DNA of 64,000 bases, taken from positions 16,134-80,133 of the forward strand of contig JANXWV010000055.1 of NCBI GenBank assembly GCA_025350965.1, written 5' to 3'. Shown here in pieces: positions 23,893-32,474 of this stretch. Positions within the stretch are counted from its first letter, which is position 1, and each line of letters begins with the position of its first letter. The translations under genes were made by a program, and so were the position numbers. Below the pieces are notes generated by a model. It made no database searches, was not told the DNA's origin, and was given only the letters and a program-made list of their open reading frames with translations. This DNA comes from Rhizobacter sp. (GTDB taxonomy: Bacteria > Pseudomonadota > Gammaproteobacteria > Burkholderiales > Burkholderiaceae_C).

Positions 23893-26000
23893 TGCCGACC
23901 ACGTCGCCCTGGGACCTGACTGCGCTGCTCAACGCAGCCGACCCCAAGGCCACGCTCGCGGAGCGGCACCTGTGGCTGATCCGCCTGCTCGAATGGCTGC
24001 GCCACGCGCCTGTGGAGGCGCCGGTCGACCCCACCCGAACCCCACGCCCGGCGCTGCGCCTGAAGCACCTGCTCGGCGTGCTCGAGCGCAACCCCGAGTA
24101 CCAGGCGCGCGTGGCCGAGCTGCTGGTGCGCTTCTGGGACGAGGTGGACAGCATCGCGCTGCTCGCCGACTTCGGCTTCGCGCCGCGCATGGACCTGTGG
24201 GGCGAGCTTGGCCGGCGGCTGCGCGCGCGCGTGTTGCCGGTGTCGCCCGACACACCCGACCTGGGCGAGTTGTTCGCGCTGCTGTTCCCGAACGCAGACG
24301 ACGCCGAGTGGCTGCTTGCGCTCGACGACGCCACGCTCGAGCGCGTGCGCCACTATGCGCGCCCGGCGGCTGCTGACGGCGCCTGGCGGCGGCCGTTCCT
24401 CGACGCGATGGTGTTCCTCGCCAGCGCCGTGCGCACCGCCGGCTTCAACGGTGCGCTGCGCATGCGCATGAGCCCCGAGTTGCTGACCGACCAACCGTTC
24501 CGCCAGTTGGCGCGTGTGGCCGAGGCCGTGAGTGACCATGCCCTGAGCTCGGCGCCCGACGCGCGCTCGCCGACCGAGAGCCTGAACCACGCCGCCTTGC
24601 TGCGCGAAGCACAGTACCTGCGGGCCCTGCTCGAACAGTGCCGCCTCGCGGCCGACAGCGTGCACGAGCACCTGGAGGCGCATGGCGTGTCGGTCGACAT
24701 CGTCTTCGCGGTCGACCAGCTGCGCGAGCGCACCCAGCGCATCGAGGCGCTGTTGAACTGCGTCGTCAGCACCGAGCCGGCCCGCGAGGTGACGCGGCTG
24801 CTGGCCGAGCTGGTGCGAACGGCCGATGCGCGGCGCAGCATCCGCACGCTGCTGTCGCGCCACTACTCGATGCTGGCGCGCAAAGTGGCCGAGCGCAGCG
24901 CCGCCACCGGCGAGCACTACATCACCCGCACGCGAGACGAGTACCGCCACATGCTGCGGGCGGCAGCCGGTGGCGGCGCAGTGCTGGCCGCCACCACCTT
25001 CCTGAAGTTCGCGATCCTGGCGCTCGCACTGGCGCCGTTCTGGGGCGGGTTCTGGGCCGGCGTGAACTACGCGGCCAGCTTCGTGGTGGTGCAGCTGCTG
25101 CACTTCACGGTGGCCACCAAACAGCCGGCGATGACGGCCCCGGCGATGGCCGCGCAGCTGGCGGGCATCGGCCGCGCGGTCGATGACACGGCACCTGCGC
25201 CTTTGAGTACCTCTGCACACGCGACCACGCCAGGTGGCACGCCAACCGAAAAAGCAGCCGCAGCCGACCCGAACGTCGAAGCCTTCGTCGATGAAGTGGC
25301 CCACCTGATCCGCTCGCAGGCGGCGGGCATCATCGGCAACCTCGCGGCGGTAGTGCCGGTCGTGCTGGCGGTGCAGTACGGCTGCCGCGCGGTGTTCGGT
25401 GCGCCGCTGCTCGGGCGCGCCGATGCCGAGCACGTGCTGGCATCGATCACGCTGCTCGGCCCGACGGCCCTGTTCGCCGCGTTCACCGGCATCTTGCTGT
25501 TCGCGAGTTCGTTGATCGCCGGCTGGGCCGAGAACTGGTTCGTGTGGCACCGGCTCGACAGCGCCATCGCCTGGAACCCGCGCATCGTGGCGCGCCTCGG
25601 TGCCGCCCGCGCGGCCCGCTGGGGCGCGTACTGGCGCGTCAACGTGTCGGGCTTCGCGGCGAACATCTCGCTGGGCATGATGCTCGGTCTGGTGCCGACC
25701 GTGGCGCAGTTCTTCGGCCTGCCGATCGAGGTGCGGCACGTGACCTTGTCGACCGGCCAACTGGCAGCGGCCGTGGGCACGCTCGGCTCTGGCGTCGCGT
25801 TGACGGGCGCGTTCTGGTGGTGCGTGGGCGGTATCGCCGCAACCGGGTTGCTCAACGTGGGCGTGAGCTTTCTGTTCGCGTTCCGCGTCGCCCTGCGGTC
25901 ACGCGGCATTCGCCTGGCCGACCGCAGCCGCATCTACCGGGCGATCCGCTCGCGCCTGTGGCGCGCACCGATGTCGTTCGCGTTGCCGCCGCGTGGGTAA
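23892..26000 (+). CDS. Gcr-type 'site-specific recombinase' family membrane protein
   Basis: A 702-residue protein of the family annotated as site-specific recombinase after Neisseria Gcr (Pfam SpecificRecomb). Residues 1-360 are soluble and helical (LIRLLEWLRHAPVE, LKHLLGVLERNPEYQARVAEL, ILERSAATGEHYITRTRDEY region). The rest contains several membrane spans (LKFAILALALAPFWGGFWAG, then IIGNLAAVVPVVLAVQYGC, LFAAFTGILLFASSLIAG). I see no serine- or tyrosine-recombinase catalytic motif, and the membrane topology makes DNA recombination doubtful. It overlaps apaG by one base, so the two are co-expressed. Confidence 0.8.
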   Translation: MPTTSPWDLTALLNAADPKATLAERHLWLIRLLEWLRHAPVEAPVDPTRTPRPALRLKHLLGVLERNPEYQARVAELLVRFWDEVDSIALLADFGFAPRMDLWGELGRRLRARVLPVSPDTPDLGELFALLFPNADDAEWLLALDDATLERVRHYARPAAADGAWRRPFLDAMVFLASAVRTAGFNGALRMRMSPELLTDQPFRQLARVAEAVSDHALSSAPDARSPTESLNHAALLREAQYLRALLEQCRLAADSVHEHLEAHGVSVDIVFAVDQLRERTQRIEALLNCVVSTEPAREVTRLLAELVRTADARRSIRTLLSRHYSMLARKVAERSAATGEHYITRTRDEYRHMLRAAAGGGAVLAATTFLKFAILALALAPFWGGFWAGVNYAASFVVVQLLHFTVATKQPAMTAPAMAAQLAGIGRAVDDTAPAPLSTSAHATTPGGTPTEKAAAADPNVEAFVDEVAHLIRSQAAGIIGNLAAVVPVVLAVQYGCRAVFGAPLLGRADAEHVLASITLLGPTALFAAFTGILLFASSLIAGWAENWFVWHRLDSAIAWNPRIVARLGAARAARWGAYWRVNVSGFAANISLGMMLGLVPTVAQFFGLPIEVRHVTLSTGQLAAAVGTLGSGVALTGAFWWCVGGIAATGLLNVGVSFLFAFRVALRSRGIRLADRSRIYRAIRSRLWRAPMSFALPPRG

Positions 26001-26029
26001 CAGCGCGGGCACGCCGGCGCGGCAGTGCT

Positions 26030-26146
26030 TCAGTCGGTGTTGTCGTCGCGGCGCTCGCCGCCTTTGCGGCCCGAGAACATCGTCCACCAAACGATCAGCA
26101 CGAACACCAGACCGGCCGCGAATGCCTCCAACAGAATGACCCACAT
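26030..26146 (-). CDS. 38-residue single-span membrane protein
   Basis: The protein has one membrane helix (VILLEAFAAGLVFVLIVWW, residues 3-21) followed by a charged tail (SGRKGGERRDDNTD). GGAGCGA precedes the ATG at a good distance. Its start codon (CAT at 26144-26146 on the plus strand) overlaps the divergent mltA ATG (26145-26147). Short proteins with the same helix-then-SGRKG-basic layout are common in Burkholderiales genomes as unannotated ORFs; the function is unknown. Confidence 0.65.
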   Translation of the reverse strand: MWVILLEAFAAGLVFVLIVWWTMFSGRKGGERRDDNTD

Positions 26147-27332
26147 GTCGACTTCGCTCCCGGTGCGGCGCAGCGTGCTGCGTGCACTTCTGGCGGGCGC
26201 AATTCTAGGGTGGCTGGCAGGCTGCACCACGCCACCGCCCGCCCCCTCGCCGGTGCCCGCGCCCTTGCCCGTTCCGTCCAACGGCGCGCCGGTCGCCATC
26301 GAGGCGCCTTTGACTGCCACGCCCATCCTGCGCCCCCGCGCGCGCTGGGTGCCGGCGCGTTGGGCCGACCTGCCGGGCTGGGAGCAAGACCGCAGCGCCG
26401 AGCTGTGGCCAGCCCTGCTGCGCGGTTGCGATCGGCCCGCCCCCGGCTGGGCAGGCGTGTGCGCCGAGGCCCGCAGCGCCACGCTGCCGTCGTTCAGCGA
26501 CGAAGCCGCGCGCGCCTGGCTGCAACAGCGCCTGCAGCCCTACCGCGTCGAGGCGCTCGATGGCGCCGCAGAAGGTCTGATCACCGGCTACTTCGAGCCG
26601 CTGGTCGAGGCGTCGCGCCTGCCTCGCAACGAGGCCCGTGTTCCGCTCTACGCGCCCCCCGCCGACCTGGCCGCGCGCAAGCCCTACTGGACGCGCCAGC
26701 AGCTCGACACCCTGCCCGCCGCGCGCACCGCGTTGCAAGGCCGGGCCATCGCCTACGTGGCCGACCCGCTGGACGCGCTGATCCTGCAGATCCAGGGTTC
26801 GGGGCGCCTCAACATCACCGAGCCCGACGGCAGCCGCAAGCTCGTGCGCGTGGCCTTCGCGGCGCACAACGACCAGCCCTACAAGTCGGTCGGCCGCTGG
26901 CTCATCGAGCAAGGCGAACTGGCACCTGCGCAAGCCTCGTGGCCGGCCATCAAGGCGTGGGCGCGCGCCAACCCGAAACGCATCAACGAGCTGCTCTGGA
27001 GCAACCCGCGTGTCGTGTTCTTCCGCGAAGAGCCGCTGCCCGACGCGCAGCTCGGTCCGAAGGGCGCGCAGGGCGTGCCGCTGACGCCAGGGCGCAGCAT
27101 CGCGGTCGACCCGCAGAGCATCCCGTACGGCACGCCGGTGTGGCTGGACGCCTCCGAGCCGCTGACCAACACGCCACTGCGCCGCTCGGCAATGGCGCAG
27201 GACACCGGCAGCGCCATCACCGGCGCGGTGCGGGCCGACTACTTCTGGGGCTGGGGCGCCGACGCTGAAGCGCAGGCCGGGCGCATGAAGCAGGCGCTGC
27301 GCCAGTGGGTGCTGTGGCCGCGGCTGCCGTGA
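26145..27332 (+). CDS. mltA: Membrane-bound lytic murein transglycosylase A
   Basis: MltA cleaves peptidoglycan glycan strands to 1,6-anhydro products and is anchored to the outer membrane as a lipoprotein. The 395-residue product has a lipoprotein signal ending in LAGC (Cys near residue 27), a Pro-rich spacer, the MltA domain (EGLITGYFEPLVEASRL, YVADPLDALILQIQGSGRL) and the C-terminal 3D domain with its Asp residues (SIAVDPQSIPYGTPVWLD, RSAMAQDTGSAITGAVRADYFWG). ATG 26145 gives a normal signal peptide; an ATG three codons earlier (26136) is also possible. It is divergent from, and overlapping at the start with, a 38-residue gene. Confidence 0.94.
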   Translation: MSTSLPVRRSVLRALLAGAILGWLAGCTTPPPAPSPVPAPLPVPSNGAPVAIEAPLTATPILRPRARWVPARWADLPGWEQDRSAELWPALLRGCDRPAPGWAGVCAEARSATLPSFSDEAARAWLQQRLQPYRVEALDGAAEGLITGYFEPLVEASRLPRNEARVPLYAPPADLAARKPYWTRQQLDTLPAARTALQGRAIAYVADPLDALILQIQGSGRLNITEPDGSRKLVRVAFAAHNDQPYKSVGRWLIEQGELAPAQASWPAIKAWARANPKRINELLWSNPRVVFFREEPLPDAQLGPKGAQGVPLTPGRSIAVDPQSIPYGTPVWLDASEPLTNTPLRRSAMAQDTGSAITGAVRADYFWGWGADAEAQAGRMKQALRQWVLWPRLP

Positions 27333-27345
27333 GGGGCGCGGCCGG

Positions 27346-27381
27346 CTTGCACCCTCGCTTGCACCCTCGCTTCCACCCTCG
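27346..27381. repeat. 12-bp tandem repeat, three units
   Basis: CTTGCACCCTCG is repeated at 27346-27357 and 27358-27369, with a one-base variant CTTCCACCCTCG at 27370-27381. It lies between mltA and the aldehyde dehydrogenase gene. The 12-bp period is the same as that of the repeat at 15231-15302, though the sequence differs. Confidence 0.9.
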
Positions 27382-27435
27382 TCGCGAGCACCGAGCGGCG
27401 GCATACTGGGCTTGGGCCACTTCTGCCGATCCGAC

Positions 27436-28905
27436 ATGAGCTTCCCGACCCCTTTCGAGATCCCGTTCGACACGTCGCTGCTGCTCATCGGTGGTGAATG
27501 GCGCAGCGCCACGACGGGTGCCACGCTGATGCTCGGCAACCCGTCGGACGGGTCCGACCTGGCGCCGATTGCGCGGGGTGCTGCGGCCGACATCGATGCC
27601 GCCGTGGCCGCCGCGCAGGCCGCGCTCGATGGCCCGTGGGGCCGCTGCACCGCCGCCGAGCGCGGCCGGGTGCTCGGCACCATGAGCCGCAAGGTGCTCG
27701 AGAACGTCGACCTGCTCGCACACCTCGAAGCGCTCGACGTCGGCAAGCCGCTGAAGCAGGGCCGCGCCGATGCCGTGGCGCTGGCGCGCTACCTCGAGTT
27801 CTACGGCGGCGCGGCCGACAAGGTGCATGGCGCGACGCTGCCGTTCCAGGCCGGCTTCACGGCACTCACATTGCGCGAACCGCACGGCGTGACCGGCCAC
27901 ATCGTGCCTTGGAACTACCCGATGCAGATCGTCGGCCGAAGCGTTGGCGCGGCCCTCGCGATGGGCAACGCCTGCGTGCTCAAGCCCGCCGAGGAAGCCT
28001 GCCTCACGGTGCTGGCCTTTGCCCGCATCGCACTCGACTGCGGCCTGCCCGCCGGCGCGCTGAACGTGGTGACCGGCCTGGGCGAAGAGGCCGGCGCCGC
28101 GCTCGCCGCGCACCCGCAGGTGCGCCACATCTCGTTCACCGGCTCGGTGGCGACCGGCGCGCTGGTGCAGGCGGCGGCCGCGAAGAACGCCGTGCCGGTG
28201 ACGCTCGAACTCGGCGGCAAGAGCCCGCAGATCGTTTTCGCCGATGCCGACCTCGATGCGGCCCTGCCGTCGCTCGTGAACGCCGGCATCCAGAACGCCG
28301 GGCAAACGTGCTCGGCCGCGTCGCGCGTGCTCGTCGAGCGTGCGGTGTTCGTCGAGGTGCGTGAGCGCATGGCCGAGCGCTATCGCGCCTTGCGCGTCGG
28401 TGCGGCGCTCGGCGACCCCGACATCGGCCCCGTGATCTCGCAGCGCCAGCAGCGCGTCGTCGAGCACTATCTGGCGATGGCCCGCGACAGCGGGTTGCGC
28501 ATCGCGGCGCAAGCCGTTCTCCCGCCCGACTTGCCGGCCGGCGGCCACTACGTTGCGCCAACGCTGTTCGACGACGTTCCGGCCGACCATGCCCTCGCGC
28601 AGCAGGAGATCTTCGGCCCGGTGCAGGTGCTGATCGCGTTCGATGGCGAGGCACAAGCCTTGGCGCTGGCCAACGGCACCGCCTTCGGCCTGGTGGCCGG
28701 CGTGTGGACGCGTGACGGCGCGCGCCAGATGCGCATGGCGCATGCGCTGAAGTGCGGGCAGGTCTTCGTCAACAACTACGGCGCAGGCGGCGGCGTGGAG
28801 CTGCCGTTCGGCGGCGTCAAACTCTCGGGCCACGGGCGCGAGAAAGGCTTCGAGGCGCTGTACGGCTTCTCGACGCTGAAGACCGTGGCGATGTTCCACG
28901 GCTGA
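27436..28905 (+). CDS. Aldehyde dehydrogenase family protein
   Basis: A 489-residue NAD(P)-dependent aldehyde dehydrogenase. Visible features are the N-terminal LLIGGEWRSA, VPWNYPMQI, the cofactor loop SFTGSVATG, the general base Glu in VTLELGGKSPQIVF and the nucleophile Cys292 in GQTCSAASR. The oligomerisation end is ELPFGGVKLSGHGREKGFEAL. The substrate is not deducible; the closest general class is betaine-/gamma-aminobutyraldehyde-like dehydrogenases. A short-chain dehydrogenase follows after 20 bp and a VOC protein after that, suggesting a small catabolic operon for an alcohol/aldehyde substrate. No clear Shine-Dalgarno precedes the ATG. Confidence 0.94.
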   Translation: MSFPTPFEIPFDTSLLLIGGEWRSATTGATLMLGNPSDGSDLAPIARGAAADIDAAVAAAQAALDGPWGRCTAAERGRVLGTMSRKVLENVDLLAHLEALDVGKPLKQGRADAVALARYLEFYGGAADKVHGATLPFQAGFTALTLREPHGVTGHIVPWNYPMQIVGRSVGAALAMGNACVLKPAEEACLTVLAFARIALDCGLPAGALNVVTGLGEEAGAALAAHPQVRHISFTGSVATGALVQAAAAKNAVPVTLELGGKSPQIVFADADLDAALPSLVNAGIQNAGQTCSAASRVLVERAVFVEVRERMAERYRALRVGAALGDPDIGPVISQRQQRVVEHYLAMARDSGLRIAAQAVLPPDLPAGGHYVAPTLFDDVPADHALAQQEIFGPVQVLIAFDGEAQALALANGTAFGLVAGVWTRDGARQMRMAHALKCGQVFVNNYGAGGGVELPFGGVKLSGHGREKGFEALYGFSTLKTVAMFHG

Positions 28906-28925
28906 CCCTCGAAGGAATGAACACG

Positions 28926-29678
28926 ATGCACAACAGGCTCGAAGGCAAGGTCGCCGTCATCACCGGCGCGGGCTCCGGCTTCGGTGAAGGCATGGCGCGC
29001 AAGTTCGTTGCCGAGGGCGCGCGCGTGATCGTGGCCGACCGCGATGCCGCCGCCGCCGAACGCGTGGCCGCCGCACTCGGTTCGAGCGCGCGCAGTGTGC
29101 ATGCCGACGTGACGATTGCGGCCGATGTGGCCGCCATGCTCGACGCGGCGCAGGCGCAGTTCGGCGGCCTGCACATCCTGGTCAACAACGCCGGCATCGG
29201 CCACGTGCCGCAGCCGCTGGAAGCGTTGAGCGAGGCCGAGTTCGACCGCATCTTCGCGGTCAACGTGAAAGCGATCTACCTCGCCGCGCGCGCAGTCGTG
29301 CCGCGCTTCAAGCTGCAGAAGAGCGGGGTAATCCTGAACATCGCCAGCACCGCCGGCGTGAGCCCGCGCCCGCGCTTGACTTGGTACAACGCGAGCAAGG
29401 GCTGGGTCATCACCGCCACACGCTCGATGGCGGTGGAACTGGCGCCGTTCGGCATCCGCGTCAACGCGCTGAACCCGGTCGCCGGCGAAACGCCCTTGCT
29501 CAAGACCTTCATGGGCGAAGACACGCCCGAGGTGCGCGCGAAGTTCCTCGCTACCATCCCGATCGGCCGCTTCTCGACGCCCGAAGACCTGGGTAACGCC
29601 GCGTGCTTCCTGTGCAGCGACGAAGCCTCGATGATCACCGGCGTGGCCATGGAAGTGGACGGCGGGCGCTGCATCTGA
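28926..29678 (+). CDS. Short-chain dehydrogenase/reductase
   Basis: A 250-residue classical SDR: cofactor motif TGAGSGFG (residues 13-20), NNAG (87-90), and catalytic Ser141, Tyr154 and Lys158 (YNASK). The end, ITGVAMEVDGGRCI, is typical of glucose-dehydrogenase/3-oxoacyl reductase-like members. It oxidises or reduces an alcohol/ketone with NAD(P). ATG 28926 is preferred because AAGGA lies nine bases upstream; the ATG at 28917 abuts the Shine-Dalgarno. It sits 20 bp behind the aldehyde dehydrogenase and probably shares its substrate pathway. Confidence 0.94.
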   Translation: MHNRLEGKVAVITGAGSGFGEGMARKFVAEGARVIVADRDAAAAERVAAALGSSARSVHADVTIAADVAAMLDAAQAQFGGLHILVNNAGIGHVPQPLEALSEAEFDRIFAVNVKAIYLAARAVVPRFKLQKSGVILNIASTAGVSPRPRLTWYNASKGWVITATRSMAVELAPFGIRVNALNPVAGETPLLKTFMGEDTPEVRAKFLATIPIGRFSTPEDLGNAACFLCSDEASMITGVAMEVDGGRCI

Positions 29679-29718
29679 GCACGCCGCCGGGTCGTCACCA
29701 TCTGAAAGGCGCGTTGCC

Positions 29719-30102
29719 ATGAGTGAGGTCCCGCCTGCCCCGAAGGCCTTGCAGTTCGGGCGCATCGCGCCAACGGTGGCGGTGCGTGACATCGGCCGCG
29801 CACTGGCGTTCTACTGCGATGTGCTGGGCTTCGACAAGTCGTTCGAGAACGGCTCACCGGTCGCCTTCGTCATTCTGGAACGCGGCGCCGCCGAGCTGCA
29901 CCTCACGCTGAACCCGGCGCACCACGCTTCTTCGCACAACGTGGCGCACCTGATGGTGAGCGACGCTCGCGCGCTGCACGCGCACCTGCTGGTGCACGGG
30001 GTGCCCATCGTCAGCGCAATCCGCGACGCCGACTACGGCCTGCGCACTTTCGTTCTGGCCGACCCGGACGGCAACCGCATCGACGTGGGCGAGGCTTTGT
30101 AA
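29719..30102 (+). CDS. VOC (glyoxalase/bleomycin-resistance) family protein
   Basis: A 127-residue single vicinal-oxygen-chelate module: IAPTVAVRDIGRALAFYCDVLGF, then AAELHLTLNP, VAHLMVSDARALHAHL and the closing FVLADPDGNRIDVGE. The family includes glyoxalases, dioxygenases and antibiotic-binding proteins, so the role is open. It follows the SDR by 40 bp with GAAAGG upstream. It is probably the last gene of the ALDH-SDR cluster and converges with glcF. Confidence 0.87.
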   Translation: MSEVPPAPKALQFGRIAPTVAVRDIGRALAFYCDVLGFDKSFENGSPVAFVILERGAAELHLTLNPAHHASSHNVAHLMVSDARALHAHLLVHGVPIVSAIRDADYGLRTFVLADPDGNRIDVGEAL

Positions 30103-30126
30103 GGTCAGCCCTTCTTGGGCCCGGCG

Positions 30127-31362
30127 TCAAACCAACGCCGAGTCCAGCACCTCGACCCAGTGCCGCACCGGCAGGTCGGTGCCAGTCTGCAGATGCTGGA
30201 TGCAGCCGATGTTCGCCGACACGATGACCTGCGCCTCGATCAGCGCCAGGTTCGCGAGCTTGCGGTCACGCAGCTGATACGCGAGCTCCGGCTGAAGCAC
30301 CGAGTACGTGCCGGCCGAGCCGCAGCACAGGTGCGCCTCGTTCATCGCAACGCGCACGTTGAAGCCGAGCGCATTCAGGTGCTGCTCGACGCCGCCGCGC
30401 AGTTGCTGGCCGTGTTGCAAGGTGCAGGGCGGGTGGAAGGCGAGCTGCGTCGCATCGAGCGGCAGCCGCAGCTTCGGCTTGAGTTTGGGGACGAGGTCGG
30501 GCAACAGTTCGCTCAGGTCGCGCGTGAGTTCGCTGATGCGCCGGGCCTTGTCGGCATACAGCGGGTCGCCCGCCAGCGCGTGGCCGTACTCCTTGACCGT
30601 GACGCCGCAGCCCGATGCGTTCATCACAATGGCCTCGATCGCACCGCCGCTGACCTGCGGCCACCAGGCGTCGACGTTGCGGCGCATGTCTTTCAAGCCG
30701 CCGTCGTGATCGTTCAGGTGGGTGCGGATCGCGCCGCAGCAGCCAGCGTCGTCGGCCACCAGGGTCTGGATGCCGGCGGCGTCGAGCACGCGGGCAGTGG
30801 CGCTGTTGATGTTCGGCATCATGGCCGGCTGCACGCAGCCCATCAGCATCAGTACCTTGCGCGGGTGGTCACGCGTGGGCCACAGGTTCGCGGTGCTCGG
30901 CGCGGGTGCGGGCACCTTGTTCTTGAGCGAATGGGGCAGCAGCGGGCGCACCAGTTGCCCGAGCTTCATGGCGGGGCCGAAGAGCGGCGACGTGAGCCCT
31001 TCCTTGAGGAGCCAGCGCACCGCTTTCTCGGCCGCCGGCCGCTCCACCCGCGCGTCGACCACGCGCCGGCCGATGTCGACCAGCTTGCCGTATTCCACGC
31101 CCGACGGGCAGGTGGTTTCGCAGTTGCGGCAAGTCAGGCAGCGGTCCAGGTGCTGCTGCGTGCTGCGCGTGACGGGGGCGCCTTCGAGCACCTGCTTCAT
31201 CAGGTAGATGCGCCCGCGCGGGCCGTCGAGTTCATCACCCAGCAACTGGTAGGTCGGGCAGGTGGCGGTGCAGAAACCGCAGTGCACGCACCTGCGCAGA
31301 ATGGCCTCGGCAGCATCGCCATCGGGCGTGCCTTTGAACTCGGGGGCGAGGTTCGTTTGCAT
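30127..31362 (-). CDS. glcF: Glycolate oxidase iron-sulfur subunit (GlcF)
   Basis: GlcF carries electrons from glycolate oxidation in the GlcDEF complex at the inner membrane. The 411-residue product has two 4Fe-4S motifs (CVHCGFCTATCP, about residues 25-36, and CLTCRNCETTCP, about 75-86) and two cysteine-rich CCG domains (DDAGCCGAIRTHL and AHLCCGSAGTYS). It is the last gene of glcDEF: its ATG overlaps the glcE stop as ATGA (31359-31362 read on the minus strand), a sign of translational coupling. No glcC regulator or malate synthase adjoins it. Confidence 0.97.
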   Translation of the reverse strand: MQTNLAPEFKGTPDGDAAEAILRRCVHCGFCTATCPTYQLLGDELDGPRGRIYLMKQVLEGAPVTRSTQQHLDRCLTCRNCETTCPSGVEYGKLVDIGRRVVDARVERPAAEKAVRWLLKEGLTSPLFGPAMKLGQLVRPLLPHSLKNKVPAPAPSTANLWPTRDHPRKVLMLMGCVQPAMMPNINSATARVLDAAGIQTLVADDAGCCGAIRTHLNDHDGGLKDMRRNVDAWWPQVSGGAIEAIVMNASGCGVTVKEYGHALAGDPLYADKARRISELTRDLSELLPDLVPKLKPKLRLPLDATQLAFHPPCTLQHGQQLRGGVEQHLNALGFNVRVAMNEAHLCCGSAGTYSVLQPELAYQLRDRKLANLALIEAQVIVSANIGCIQHLQTGTDLPVRHWVEVLDSALV

Positions 31363-32474
31363 CAGAGTCCAGGGTAGAGCCGGCCGGGGTTGAACACGCC
31401 CTGCGGGTCGAACGATTTCTTCAGCTCGCGGTGGATGCGGTCGAGCGGCGACTGCAGCGGCGCGAACACGCCCGCCGCCTTGTTCGTGGCACGGAACAGC
31501 GTGGCATGGCCACCGGCGCGGGCCGTGGTGTCACGCACCGTTGATGCGGGCTGGTGGCTGCACAGCCAGCGCTGCGCACCGCCCCATTCGGTCAGCATCT
31601 CGCCCTCCAGGGCCAGCGGCTTGGCGGTCTGCGGCACCGACAGGCGCCACAGCGACGCACCCGCTTCGACGGCGGCTTGCGCGCGCACGAAATAGTCGTC
31701 GGCGTGGTCGCGCAAGCCGCTCCAGAACGGGCTCGCATGGGGCTCTTCGACCACCTCGCCACCGATGCGCATGCGAGCGGCCTGCACCGCCGCGAGGGCA
31801 CCGCGCAGGCGAACGATCAGGTTGCCGTCCCACCAGGCGCTGGCGTTCAGCGGCAGCGGCTGGCCGCCCCAGCTGTTGAGCTGCGCCAGCGCGGCGGCCT
31901 CGGCCATTTCCATGCGCAAGGTCAGCGTGGCGGGTGCTACCGGCATGACCTTCATCGACACTTCCAGGATCACGCCGAGCGTGCCCAGCGAGCCGGCCAG
32001 CAGGCGCGACACGTCGTAGCCGGCCACGTTCTTCATCACCTGCCCGCCGAAGGTGAGCACCTCGCCGCGGCCGTTGAGCAGCGTGGCGCCGAGCACGTGG
32101 TCGCGCGCGGCACCCACCGCCGCACGTGCCGGGCCGGCGAGGCCGGCAGCGACCATGCCGCCGACGGTGGTTCCCGCACTGAAATGCGGTGGCTCGAAAG
32201 GCAGGCACTGGCCCTTCTCGGCGAGCACCGCTTCGAGCTCGGCAAGCGACGTGCCGCAGCGTGCGGTCACCACCAGCTCGGTCGGCTCGTAGCTGGAGAT
32301 GCCTTCGAGAACGCGGGTGTCGAGCACCTCGCCCTGCGGCGGCTCGCCGTAGAAGTCTTTCGTGCCGCCACCGCGAATGCAGAGCTGTGCGCCGGCTGCA
32401 GCGGCCGTCTGCACACGATCGATGAGGAGTTGCAGCGCCGGGTCGTTGGTGATCATTTGCATCACGGGCTGCAT
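31362..32474 (-). CDS. glcE: Glycolate oxidase FAD-binding subunit (GlcE)
   Basis: GlcE is the smaller FAD-binding subunit of glycolate oxidase. The 370-residue product has a PCMH-type FAD domain (LCIRGGGTKDFYGE, ELVVTARCGTSLAELEAVL, FEPPHFSAGTTVGGMVAAGLAG, LTFGGQVMKNVAGYD) and ends FDPQGVFNPGRLYPGL, typical of GlcE. I take ATG 32474, which overlaps the glcD TGA as ATGA; an ATG at 32462 is possible. It lies between glcD and glcF, with both junctions overlapping. Confidence 0.96.
   Translation of the reverse strand: MQPVMQMITNDPALQLLIDRVQTAAAAGAQLCIRGGGTKDFYGEPPQGEVLDTRVLEGISSYEPTELVVTARCGTSLAELEAVLAEKGQCLPFEPPHFSAGTTVGGMVAAGLAGPARAAVGAARDHVLGATLLNGRGEVLTFGGQVMKNVAGYDVSRLLAGSLGTLGVILEVSMKVMPVAPATLTLRMEMAEAAALAQLNSWGGQPLPLNASAWWDGNLIVRLRGALAAVQAARMRIGGEVVEEPHASPFWSGLRDHADDYFVRAQAAVEAGASLWRLSVPQTAKPLALEGEMLTEWGGAQRWLCSHQPASTVRDTTARAGGHATLFRATNKAAGVFAPLQSPLDRIHRELKKSFDPQGVFNPGRLYPGL

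Noticed and set aside
23892..26000. Mobile element because of the 'site-specific recombinase' family name
   Set aside because: No attachment sites, inverted repeats, cargo or recombinase catalytic residues are seen; the protein is a multi-span membrane protein.
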